Assembly: GCF_017573545.1 (NCBI RefSeq)
Contig: NZ_JAGEOK010000036.1
Span: 1 to 64,000, forward strand
Origin: Actinomadura nitritigenes
GTDB taxonomy: Bacteria > Actinomycetota > Actinomycetes > Streptosporangiales > Streptosporangiaceae
Direction of reading: 5' to 3'
DNA: 64,000 nucleotides
Shown here: positions 7,575-15,122 of the stretch, piece by piece
Numbering within the stretch: the first letter of the stretch is position 1
Layout: every line of letters starts with the position of its first letter
Notes under the pieces: generated by a model
The model's database searches: none
Told to the model about the DNA's origin: nothing
What the model saw: only the letters and a program-made list of their open reading frames with translations
Position numbers and translations under genes: made by a program

Positions 7575-8837
7575 TCAGGCGGGCCGCCTTTCGAGGCGGA
7601 GGACGGAGCGGACGACGAGTCCGGCGATGAGTGCCCAGAAGGCGGCGCTCACCCCGCCGATCGCGATGTCGGAGGCGGCGGTCGCGAAGGTGACGACGGC
7701 GGGTATCTGCTCATCCGGCTCTGCGAGCGCCGCCTTCAGGGAGGCGGCGAAGGTGGTGAGCAGGGCGAGTCCCGCCACGGCGGCGATGACCCCGGCCGGA
7801 GCCAGGGACACGAGGGCGCCGAATGCCGCGGAGGCGATGCCGAGCCCGACGAGGACGATGCCCGCCGTCACGCTCGCGATCCAGCGCCGCGAGCGGTCGT
7901 CGCCCGCCTCCGGTCCGGCCGCGAGGGCCGCGCTGATCGCGGCCAGGTTGATCGCATGCCCGCCGGCCGGCGCGCCGAGGACGGTGCCGACGCCGGTCAC
8001 GAGCATCGATCGCCGCCATGGCACCTCGTAACCGAGACCCTTCATGACGGCCACCCCGGGGACGTTCTGCGAGGCCATCGTCACGAGGTAGAGCGGCAGG
8101 GCGATTCCGACCAATCCGGCGAGCGTGAAGACGGGCGTCGTGATCTCCACCCGCGGTGCGAGTGCCGCGGGGTCGATCGCGGTTCCCGAGGTCGCGACAT
8201 GGACGCCGATGACGATCGCGGCGGTCAGGAAGGCCAAGGGGGCCGCCCAGCGGGCCAGGAACCGCATGGCGACGAGCCAGACGGCGATGACCGGTGCGAC
8301 CTGGAGTGGGTTCGTCGCCAGCCCGGTGATCGGTCCGAGGCAGAGGTGGAGCAGCACGCCGGCGAGCATCGCCTGGGCGACCGAGGCGGGGATGCGGGCG
8401 ATGAGTGCGCTGAGCTTCGGCACGAGCCCGGTGAGCACGATCAGCGCGCCGGTGATGAGGAATGCTCCGACTGCGGCGGGCCATCCTCCCTTCACCGCCC
8501 CGGTCGTGGCGAGTAGTGCCGCACCGGGCGTCGACCAGGCAACGGTGATCGGCATCCGGGTCGACCGTGCGAGCAGGATGCAGGACAGGCCCATGGTGAC
8601 GCTCACCGCGAGCAACCCGCTCGATGCCTGGTCCGGGTCCGCGCCCACGGCTGCGAGGCCGCCCAGGACGATCACGAAGGCGCTCGTGAACCCGACCAGT
8701 GCCGACACCACGCCGGCGGAGATCGGCGGGAACGCGCCGCTCGGTGCCGACGCCGCCGTCACGCGACGCCTCCACACGGCGGACCGCCTATCACCATCTG
8801 AGCCGCTCGGCGCGGGTCGTTGATCCCGTAAGCGCAT
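7575..8837 (-). CDS. benE: BenE-family benzoate/H+ symporter-like membrane protein
   Basis: About 420 residues, almost entirely hydrophobic, with multiple membrane spans. Recognisable blocks are SAGVVSALVGFTSAFVIVLG, TRMPITVAWSTPGAALLA and YLVTMASQNVPGVAVMKGLG, characteristic of the BenE family that imports benzoate with protons. The transported substrate here is inferred only from the family. The start is ATG 8837, preceded by GGAGGAG at a 4-nt spacing. No benzoate-degradation genes lie beside it. An alpha/beta-hydrolase gene lies upstream on the same strand with a 190-nt gap. Confidence 0.88.
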   Translation of the reverse strand: MRLRDQRPAPSGSDGDRRSAVWRRRVTAASAPSGAFPPISAGVVSALVGFTSAFVIVLGGLAAVGADPDQASSGLLAVSVTMGLSCILLARSTRMPITVAWSTPGAALLATTGAVKGGWPAAVGAFLITGALIVLTGLVPKLSALIARIPASVAQAMLAGVLLHLCLGPITGLATNPLQVAPVIAVWLVAMRFLARWAAPLAFLTAAIVIGVHVATSGTAIDPAALAPRVEITTPVFTLAGLVGIALPLYLVTMASQNVPGVAVMKGLGYEVPWRRSMLVTGVGTVLGAPAGGHAINLAAISAALAAGPEAGDDRSRRWIASVTAGIVLVGLGIASAAFGALVSLAPAGVIAAVAGLALLTTFAASLKAALAEPDEQIPAVVTFATAASDIAIGGVSAAFWALIAGLVVRSVLRLERRPA

Positions 8838-9027
8838 GGTGCTCCTCCGGTTCGATGACCGAGGGACACCCAGGCGGTCGATGTCTCTCACACGCTCCAC
8901 GCCGGTCACATCCGGCTACGCCAGTCGCAACGTCAAGAATAGGGTCCCGCCCGGTCGGGTGTCGCTATCGCGTAGCCGGTCGGGGGCGGACGAGCAAGGG
9001 GCGGTTCCGGTGCTTCGCCTCGGCCGC

Positions 9028-9693
9028 TCAGATCAGTAGTTCGGCGACGGCCTCCGGTGCCTCGCGCATCGCATTGTGGGCGGTCGGGAGTTCGTGGACC
9101 TGCCACTCCGGATCGGCTTCGAGCCGAGTGCGGAGTTCAGCGTAGGGAGTGCCCTCCCAGCCGGAGCAGTAAATGAACTCGCGGCAGGGGACCTGGGCGA
9201 GCGCACCGGTGAGCCGGATCGATTGCACGAGCGAGGCGAAGGGATGGGGCCGGCGCCGGGGGTCGCGGCCGGGGCGGTCGGGCGGACGGACGGCGTAGCC
9301 GGTGCTCGCGGCACCGGTCACGAATGCCCGCCGGTAGGCCTCGGTGGTCGAAGACCAGCACGACTCGCCGTCGGCGGGTACGTAGGCGTCGAGATGCACC
9401 AGTCGTGAGACCCGCCCGCCGGCGCGGTCGGCGGCAGCGGCGATCACCATCCCGCCGTAGCTGTGGCCGACCAGCGTCGCGTCGGTGATGCGAGCACGAT
9501 CAAGGAGCGCCAATACGTCGTCGGCGTGGGTGTCGAGGTTGGCGGCCGCGACCGTCGCGTCGTCGTCATCGGGCCGCAGACCGGTCAGGGTCAGGGCGTG
9601 AACGGTGTGCCCGGCACGCTCCAGCAACGGCACCACCGCCTCGAATGCCCAGGCGCCATGCCAGGCGCCTGGCACGAGGATGAACGTTGCCAT
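9028..9693 (-). CDS. Alpha/beta-fold hydrolase
   Basis: This 221-residue protein begins MATFILVPGAWHGAWAFEAV, which carries the oxyanion-hole region of small esterases. It has the nucleophile elbow G-H-S-Y-G-G near residue 80, and a likely catalytic His in PTAHNAMREAP near the C-terminus, while SRLVHLDAYVPADG supplies the usual strand after the nucleophile. Members hydrolyse esters or act as methylesterases or lyases; no substrate can be assigned. The start is ATG 9693 with GGGAGAG upstream. It may be co-transcribed with the benE-like gene downstream. Confidence 0.88.
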   Translation of the reverse strand: MATFILVPGAWHGAWAFEAVVPLLERAGHTVHALTLTGLRPDDDDATVAAANLDTHADDVLALLDRARITDATLVGHSYGGMVIAAAADRAGGRVSRLVHLDAYVPADGESCWSSTTEAYRRAFVTGAASTGYAVRPPDRPGRDPRRRPHPFASLVQSIRLTGALAQVPCREFIYCSGWEGTPYAELRTRLEADPEWQVHELPTAHNAMREAPEAVAELLI

Positions 9694-9933
9694 GAGTTCT
9701 CTCCCTACTTGTCCACCGCGCGGTCGTGGCTCGATGCCGTGCGCTTCAGTGGTCGCCGCCTGCGACCCGCAACTGCTCCAGGTCATCAGATCGGTAACGT
9801 GGCCGACCACCGATGAGCCGCCAAGCCGTGCCCGATGCCCGCCAGGCACCGCGCACGTTTCGCAGAGCGCGTCTTCCGCGCGTGTTCTGCCGGACGACGC
9901 GGGATCGAGGGGTGACCGACGACCGTCGCGGAC

Positions 9934-10311
9934 TCAGGCGCCGGCTGCGTCGCCCTTCGTGGGCGGGCAGCAGGTGCGCAGGTAGTTCTGGAGCTCGGTG
10001 AGGGATCGCTCCACCGCCGGGGTGTCGACGCGGTAGCGGACCTGCTTGCCGTCCTTGCGGGAGGTGAGGAGGCCGCCGCGGCGCAGCAGGGCGAGTTGCT
10101 GGGAGGCGTTGGACTGGCCGATGCCGAGGCGCTCGGCGACGGTGCCGACGGTCAGTTCGACGCCGCCGGCGAACAGTTCGAGCATCTGCTGGCGCTGCTC
10201 GCTGGCCAGGCCCTTGAGGAACTCGCGCAGCTTCTCGCTCGGCGGCTCGACGGCGGCCCCGCAGCCGAGGTCCGGCTCGGGTCGCGAGCTGCTTGCTGCC
10301 TGGTCGGGCAC
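9934..10311 (-). CDS. arsR: ArsR/SmtB-family repressor 1
   Basis: This 125-residue protein has a winged helix-turn-helix (about residues 45-105: GTVAERLGIGQSNASQQLAL, LRRGGLLTSRKDGKQVRYRV). Candidate metal-ligand cysteines are in DLGCG near the N-terminus and TCCPP near the C-terminus. The start is GTG 10311 with GGAGGA just upstream. It is divergent from the ArsO-like flavoprotein gene at 10375, and a dyad at 10335-10368 lies between them, the expected place for an autorepressed operator. The inducer is presumably arsenite from context; another thiol-reactive metal or a redox signal is possible. Confidence 0.85.
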   Translation of the reverse strand: MPDQAASSSRPEPDLGCGAAVEPPSEKLREFLKGLASEQRQQMLELFAGGVELTVGTVAERLGIGQSNASQQLALLRRGGLLTSRKDGKQVRYRVDTPAVERSLTELQNYLRTCCPPTKGDAAGA

Positions 10312-10334
10312 CGGTTCCTCCTCTACCCCGCCCC

Positions 10335-10368
10335 AACATATTAACGTTTCATGAAATGATGTTATGTT
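10335..10368. promoter_or_regulatory. Candidate ArsR operator between divergent genes
   Basis: A perfect 10-bp palindrome TTTCATGAAA (10347-10356) is centred between outer arms AACATA (10335-10340) and TATGTT (10363-10368), both symmetric about the same point. The block is AT-rich in GC-rich DNA and lies between the starts of arsR (10311) and the flavoprotein gene (10375). Confidence 0.75.
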
Positions 10369-10374
10369 GAGAGC

Positions 10375-11436
10375 GTGCCTCAGCGTTCCGACACCATCAT
10401 CATCGGGGGCGGCCAGGCCGGTCTCGCCACGGCCCACGTCGCCCGCGGGCTCGGCCTGAGTCCCGTGGTCCTGGAGGCCGCGCAGTCGATTGCCGGGTCA
10501 TGGCCGCACTACTACGACAGCCTCACCCTGTTCTCCCCGGCGCGGCGCAGCGCCCTGCCGGGCGCTCCGTTCCCCGGCGACCCGAACGGCTACCCGAGCC
10601 GCGATGAGGTCGTCGCCTACCTGGCCGGCTACGCCGAACGGCTCGACGCCGACATCCGGACCGGCCACCGCGTGATCAAGGTCGCCGCCGGCTCCGGTGA
10701 GGGAGCCGGGCGGGTCCTGGAGGTCGTGACCGAGAGCGGGGAGAGCTTCACCGCCCCGGTGGTGATCGCCGCGACGGGCGCGTTCAGTCGGCCCTACCGT
10801 CCCGACCTGCCCGGGCTGGGCTCGTTCACCGGGTCGGTGCCGCACTCGTCGGAGTACCGGCGGCCCGGGGAGTTCGCCGGGCGGCGGGTGGTGATCGTGG
10901 GCGGCGGGAACTCCGCGGTCCAGATCGCGATCGAGCTGGCCGAGAACTGCCGGGTCACCCTGGCCACCCGGCACCCGCTGCGGTTCATGCCGCAGCGCGT
11001 CGCCGGTGTCGACATGCACATCTGGCTGCAGCGCACCGGCCTGGACGCCGCCGGGTGGGCGCGCCCGCTGCTGACCGGCGGCAAGGGCACGCCGGTGTTC
11101 GACACCGGCACCTACCGGGCGCGGATCGCCACCGGCAATCCCGACCGCCGCCCCATGTTCACCGGCCTGGACGGCGATCACGTGGTGTGGGCCGACGGGA
11201 CCCGCGAGCGCGTCGACGTGGTGCTGCTGGCCACCGGGTACCGGCCGGGCGTGGACTACCTTGCCGATCTGGGCGCCCTGGACGAGGCCGGGCTGCCGCT
11301 GCACCGCGGGGGGATCTCCACCACCCGTTCCGGGCTCGGTTACGTCGGGCTGGAGTGGCAGCGCTCGTTCGCCTCGGCCACCCTGCGCGGGGTCGGCGCG
11401 GACGCCCGCCATGTCCTCACCCGGCTGCGCCCGTAG
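10375..11436 (+). CDS. arsO: ArsO-like flavin-dependent monooxygenase
   Basis: This 353-residue protein has two dinucleotide-binding motifs: FAD-binding IIIGGGQAGLATAHVARGLG at residues 8-27 and NADPH-binding VVIVGGGNSAVQIAIELA near residue 170. ATGAFSRPY follows the first domain as in flavin-containing monooxygenases, and VVLLATGYRPG lies near the C-terminus. ArsO-type proteins occur in actinobacterial arsenic operons; the exact reaction (oxidation of arsenite or organoarsenicals) is inferred. The start is GTG 10375, only 6 nt after the candidate operator, so bound repressor would block transcription directly. The next gene, arsR 2, is convergent. Confidence 0.8.
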   Translation: MPQRSDTIIIGGGQAGLATAHVARGLGLSPVVLEAAQSIAGSWPHYYDSLTLFSPARRSALPGAPFPGDPNGYPSRDEVVAYLAGYAERLDADIRTGHRVIKVAAGSGEGAGRVLEVVTESGESFTAPVVIAATGAFSRPYRPDLPGLGSFTGSVPHSSEYRRPGEFAGRRVVIVGGGNSAVQIAIELAENCRVTLATRHPLRFMPQRVAGVDMHIWLQRTGLDAAGWARPLLTGGKGTPVFDTGTYRARIATGNPDRRPMFTGLDGDHVVWADGTRERVDVVLLATGYRPGVDYLADLGALDEAGLPLHRGGISTTRSGLGYVGLEWQRSFASATLRGVGADARHVLTRLRP

Positions 11437-11445
11437 ACGACCGGT

Positions 11446-11811
11446 TCAGGCGGGGGTGAGCGCGGGCAGGGCGAAAAGGCCGGACAGCCGGGTGAGCCGT
11501 TCGGGTACCACCCGGTAGTAGACCCAGGTCCCGCGGCGCTCACCGTCGATCAGCCCGGCCTGGCGGAGCACCTTCAGGTGGTGGGAGATGGTGGGGGCGG
11601 TCAGATCGAAGGAGCCGGTCAGGTCGCACACGCAGGCCTCGCCGTCCTCCGCGGAGGCGATCATGTTCAGCAACCGCAGCCGGACCGGGTCCGACAGCGC
11701 CTTGAACACCCCGGCCAGTTCGACGGCCTCCTGCTCGCTCAGGGCGGGGCCGCTCAGCGGCGCGCAGCACGCCGGGTCGGTGACGTCTTCCAACTCCAGC
11801 AACTTAGACAT
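11446..11811 (-). CDS. arsR: ArsR/SmtB-family arsenite-responsive repressor 2
   Basis: This 121-residue winged-helix repressor has FKALSDPVRLRLLNMIASA, a Cys-containing recognition segment GEACVCDLTGSFDLTAPTIS (the C-V-C-D pattern of As(III)-binding ArsR) and HHLKVLRQAGLIDGERRG. An additional vicinal pair (PACCAP) lies near the N-terminus. I chose ATG 11811; an upstream start at 11847 would run through the divergent promoter. It faces the Cys-peptide/flavoprotein/MFS operon across a 77-nt gap and probably controls it. Confidence 0.9.
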   Translation of the reverse strand: MSKLLELEDVTDPACCAPLSGPALSEQEAVELAGVFKALSDPVRLRLLNMIASAEDGEACVCDLTGSFDLTAPTISHHLKVLRQAGLIDGERRGTWVYYRVVPERLTRLSGLFALPALTPA

Positions 11812-11888
11812 AGCTCTAATTTGACATCTATCTATGCAGCGATGCAAACTGGCGCCTGCTTCGAAGAACGTCTAAACAAGGGGTCGTG
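11812..11888. promoter_or_regulatory. Divergent ars promoter/operator region
   Basis: The gap between arsR 2 and the Cys peptide is AT-rich for this genome. It holds TTGACA at 11822-11827, a possible -35 on the plus strand, followed by CATCTATCTATG, an imperfect dyad in the position expected for ArsR binding. The exact promoter is not proven. Confidence 0.45.
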
Positions 11889-12050
11889 ATGAAGACGCTG
11901 CTCACCCGGATCACCGCTCAGCACAGCACCGCACGCTCCGCAGGGCGCGTCACCTTCCGCGACGGCCGCGGAGAGGTCTGCACCAGCGCCTGCCGTGCGG
12001 CCGCCCACCGCGACCGAGTGGCCACCGCCGCCAACCGCGCCCGTCTCTGA
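11889..12050 (+). CDS. Small cysteine-containing protein in the ars operon, 53 aa
   Basis: The frame encodes MKTLLTRITAQHSTARSAGR, then VTFRDGRGEVCTSACRAAAH and an Arg/Ala-rich end. A compact core (RVTFRDG, V-C-T-x-A-C-R) with two cysteines four residues apart (C-x3-C) could bind As(III) or zinc. The gene is first in the operon (Cys peptide, Cys-tailed flavoprotein, MFS exporter) divergent from arsR 2. I do not know a characterised function. Confidence 0.6.
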   Translation: MKTLLTRITAQHSTARSAGRVTFRDGRGEVCTSACRAAAHRDRVATAANRARL

Positions 12051-12102
12051 CCCGAACCACCCGTCCCCCAAGGCCACCTAAGCAATGCGGCGAGGAGAGA
12101 TC

Positions 12103-13767
12103 ATGAGCGAGAACGACCAGTCCCAGGGGCCCGCCGAGCAGGCGGCTGCGGGCAGCTGCTGCGGGGTCAGCAGTTGCTGCAGCGACACCGAGCAGTCCCT
12201 GGACCCGGCGGTCACCGTGATCGAGGCCAAGACCGGCGCCGGGTGCGGCTGTGTCGACGACACCGACTCCGGCGACCTGCCGGTGGTGGTCATCGGGGCG
12301 GGCCCGGTCGGCCTGGCCGCTGCCGCTCATCTGGCGGAACGCGGCCTGGACTTCGTGGTCCTGGAGGCCGGCGAGGCCGCCGGGGCGGCGATCTCCGAAT
12401 GGGGACACGTCCGGCTGTTCTCGCCGTGGCGGTACGACACCGACGCCGCCGCCCGCCGCCTCCTGGAGCCCACCGGGTGGACGCTGCCCGACCCGGAGGC
12501 GCTGCCCACCGGCGCCGAGCTGGTCCGCGACTACCTGGCCCCGCTCGCCCAGCTGCCTGAGCTGGCCGGACGGATCCGCACCGGTACCCGTGTGATCGCC
12601 GTCGCCCGGCGCGGCATTGACGTGACCCGCACCGTCGGACGCGACCAGCAGCCGCTGCTGGTCCGCACCGTCGGCCCGGACGGCGCCGTCACCGACCTGA
12701 CCGCCCGCGCCGTCATCGACGCCTCGGGCACCTGGGGCCGCAGCAACCCGCTCGGCCACTCCGGCCTCCCCGCCCCGGGCGAGGACCAGGCCGCCCCCTA
12801 CCTGACCGGTCCGCTGCCGGACGTGCTGGGCCGCGACCGCGACCGCTTCGCCGGCAAGCACACCCTCGTGGTCGGGATGGGCCACTCGGCCGCCAACACC
12901 CTCCTCGCGCTCGCCGAACTCGCCAAGACCGCGCCCGGCACCCGCATCACCTGGGCCGTCCGCTCGGCGTCGGTGGCCCGGCTGTACGGCGGCGGCGACG
13001 CCGACGGCCTCCCGGCACGTGGCGCGCTGGGCACCCGTCTCAAGGCCGCGGTGGAAGGCGGCGAGATCGAGCTGGTGCGCAGCTTCACCATCACCGGCTT
13101 CACCAGCCCCGACGCAGGCCCGGCCGCCGGCCCCGTCAAGGTCGTCGGCGTGACCCCGGACGGCGAGCGCGCGATCGAGACCGACGCCGTGGTGGCGGCC
13201 ACCGGGTTCCGTCCCGACCTGGACATGCTCCGCGAAGTGCGGGTCGAGCTCGACCCGGCCACCGAGGCGCCGGTCCGCCTCGCGCCGATGATCGACCCCA
13301 ACTTCCACTCCTGCGGCACCGTCCCGCCGCACGGCGAACGCGACCTCGCCCACCCCGAGACCGGCTTCTACCTGGTCGGGATGAAGAGCTACGGCCGCGC
13401 CCCCACGTTCCTGATGGCCACCGGATACGAGCAGGTCCGCTCCGTGGTCGCCGCGCTCGCCGGAGACCGCGCCGCCGCCGACGCCGTCGAACTCGACCTT
13501 CCCGAAACCGGCGTCTGCTCCACCAACCTCATCACCGAGGACCAACTGCCCGGCGCCGCCGCGGGCGACGGCTGCGGCACCTCCTGCGGAACCGAGCCCG
13601 CCGAGGCGCCGGCCGCGGTCGCCGCGGCGGAGGCCGGAGGCGGCTCGTGCTGCGGTGGATCGGCGCCCGAGCCGGTGTCCATCGGCATCGGCGCCCCGGC
13701 CGGGTTGGGCTTCGCGACCGGACGCGTCCACGGCCACTCCGGCGACGCCGAACGCGGCGACAGCTGA
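12103..13767 (+). CDS. FAD/NAD(P)-dependent oxidoreductase with cysteine-rich N- and C-terminal tails
   Basis: This 554-residue protein has a flavin-monooxygenase core with FAD motif VVVIGAGPVGLAAAAHLAER (about residues 60-80), VIDASGTWG, second nucleotide motif TLVVGMGHSAANTLLALA, and VVAATGFRPDLDM. Unusual tails flank it: residues 12-50 contain CC, CC and CGC clusters (AGSCCGVSSCCSD, AGCGC), and the last 100 residues contain CGTSCG and GSCCGG. These vicinal thiols are of the kind that bind As(III). The start is ATG 12103 with GAGGAGAG upstream. It is followed after 3 nt by an MFS gene, so oxidation and export may be coupled. Assignment to arsenic chemistry is inference from context and the cysteines. 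Confidence 0.8.
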   Translation: MSENDQSQGPAEQAAAGSCCGVSSCCSDTEQSLDPAVTVIEAKTGAGCGCVDDTDSGDLPVVVIGAGPVGLAAAAHLAERGLDFVVLEAGEAAGAAISEWGHVRLFSPWRYDTDAAARRLLEPTGWTLPDPEALPTGAELVRDYLAPLAQLPELAGRIRTGTRVIAVARRGIDVTRTVGRDQQPLLVRTVGPDGAVTDLTARAVIDASGTWGRSNPLGHSGLPAPGEDQAAPYLTGPLPDVLGRDRDRFAGKHTLVVGMGHSAANTLLALAELAKTAPGTRITWAVRSASVARLYGGGDADGLPARGALGTRLKAAVEGGEIELVRSFTITGFTSPDAGPAAGPVKVVGVTPDGERAIETDAVVAATGFRPDLDMLREVRVELDPATEAPVRLAPMIDPNFHSCGTVPPHGERDLAHPETGFYLVGMKSYGRAPTFLMATGYEQVRSVVAALAGDRAAADAVELDLPETGVCSTNLITEDQLPGAAAGDGCGTSCGTEPAEAPAAVAAAEAGGGSCCGGSAPEPVSIGIGAPAGLGFATGRVHGHSGDAERGDS

Positions 13768-13770
13768 CCG

Positions 13771-15054
13771 GTGCCTCAGGAACCATCGATGCCGAAGCCG
13801 GTACCGGCGACGGGCGATCCCGCCGCCGGTACCGGCTCCAGCGGAGCGGCCACCCGTGTCCCTCTGATCGCGCTGTGCGTCACCGAAATCACCAGCTGGG
13901 GCATCCTCTACTACGCCTTTCCCGTCCTGGCCCCTGACATCAGCCACGACACCGGCTGGTCCACCGGGGCCATCACCGCGGCGTTCTCCGCCGCACTCGT
14001 CCTGGCGGCCCTCGGCGGGATTCCTCTCGGGAGGGCGCTCGACCGGCACGGCCCCAGACTGATCATGACCGGCGGCTCCCTGATGGGTGTGCTGGCGGTC
14101 GCCGGCCTGGCCGCCGCCCCGAATCCGTTCTGGTTCGCCGCCGCCTGGATGCCGGCCGGTGCCGCGATGAGCGCCGTGCTCTACCAACCCGCCTTCGCCG
14201 CGCTCACCCGCTACTACGCGCCCCGTCACCTCGGCGCGCTGACCACCCTCACGCTCGTCGCCGGGCTGGCCAGCACCGTCTTCGCGCCCCTGACCGATGC
14301 CCTGGCGGCGCAGATGTCCTGGCGGACCGTCTACCTGGTCCTCGCCGTCATCCTCGCTGTGGTGACCGTCCCCCTGCACTACTTCGCCCTGAGCCGCCCA
14401 TGGCCACCACTTCACGCGCCCGGTACCGACGGCGCCGCCATCGGACGCGACCAGGTGAGCACGGTGGTGCGCAGCTCACCGTTCCTCCTCCTGGCCACGG
14501 CGCTCACCCTGTCGGCGTTCTCCATGTACGCCGTGCTCACCAACCTCATCCCGCTGCTCACCTCGCGCGGCGCCTCCAGCAGCATCGCCGCCTGGGCGCT
14601 CGGCCTCGGCGGCATCGGCCAGGTCGCCGGACGCCTCGGCTACGGCACCCTCACCCGCCGAACCACCGTCCGCACCCGCACCGTGCTCGTCCTCCTCTGC
14701 TCCGCAGGCACCACCACCGCCCTCGCCGCGCTCCCCGGCCCCGTCCCCGCGCTCATCGCCGTCGCCGTCCTGGCCGGCACCACACGCGGCGTCGCCACTC
14801 TTCTGCAGGCCACCGCCGTCTCCGACCGCTGGGGCACCGCCGCCTACGGCTCCCTGTCGGGCGTCCTCGCCGCGCCCGTCACCATCGCCGGCGCCATCGC
14901 CCCTGCCGCCGGCGCCGCCCTGGCCACCGGCCTGGGCGGCTACCCCATCCTGTTCACCGCCCTCGCCGCCATCGCGACGCTCGCCGCCGTGCTGGCCGCC
15001 GCCAGCGTTCCGCGAGCGCGCACAGAGGCTCTACGCGACCGGGCTGCCACCTGA
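13771..15054 (+). CDS. MFS transporter in the arsenic island
   Basis: About 427 residues with roughly 12 membrane spans. The first span is LIALCVTEITSWGILYYAFP. The loop GRALDRHGPRLIMTGGSLMG is the cytoplasmic G-x-x-x-D-R-x-G motif of the major facilitator family, and WGTAAYGSLSGVLAAP marks the second half. It likely exports the product of the flavoprotein encoded just upstream, perhaps an arsenical, but the substrate is not visible. GTG 13771 lies 4 nt after the previous stop; ATG 13789 is an alternative start. Confidence 0.82.
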   Translation: MPQEPSMPKPVPATGDPAAGTGSSGAATRVPLIALCVTEITSWGILYYAFPVLAPDISHDTGWSTGAITAAFSAALVLAALGGIPLGRALDRHGPRLIMTGGSLMGVLAVAGLAAAPNPFWFAAAWMPAGAAMSAVLYQPAFAALTRYYAPRHLGALTTLTLVAGLASTVFAPLTDALAAQMSWRTVYLVLAVILAVVTVPLHYFALSRPWPPLHAPGTDGAAIGRDQVSTVVRSSPFLLLATALTLSAFSMYAVLTNLIPLLTSRGASSSIAAWALGLGGIGQVAGRLGYGTLTRRTTVRTRTVLVLLCSAGTTTALAALPGPVPALIAVAVLAGTTRGVATLLQATAVSDRWGTAAYGSLSGVLAAPVTIAGAIAPAAGAALATGLGGYPILFTALAAIATLAAVLAAASVPRARTEALRDRAAT

Positions 15055-15122
15055 CCAGGCGGTCGGCCTCACGGACGCGGGCGTCAGCAGATGATCGCTT
15101 CAGCCGCGGATGTTGGAGGCCC

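Noticed and set aside
7317..8516. Long plus-strand frame opposite the BenE-like gene
   Set aside because: Arg/Gly/Glu-rich antisense shadow of a clear membrane-protein gene with an excellent ribosome-binding site.
11950..14415. 821-residue minus-strand frame across the Cys-tailed flavoprotein and MFS genes
   Set aside because: Low-complexity Gly/Arg/Asp text typical of antisense frames in GC-rich DNA; the plus-strand genes have clear motifs.
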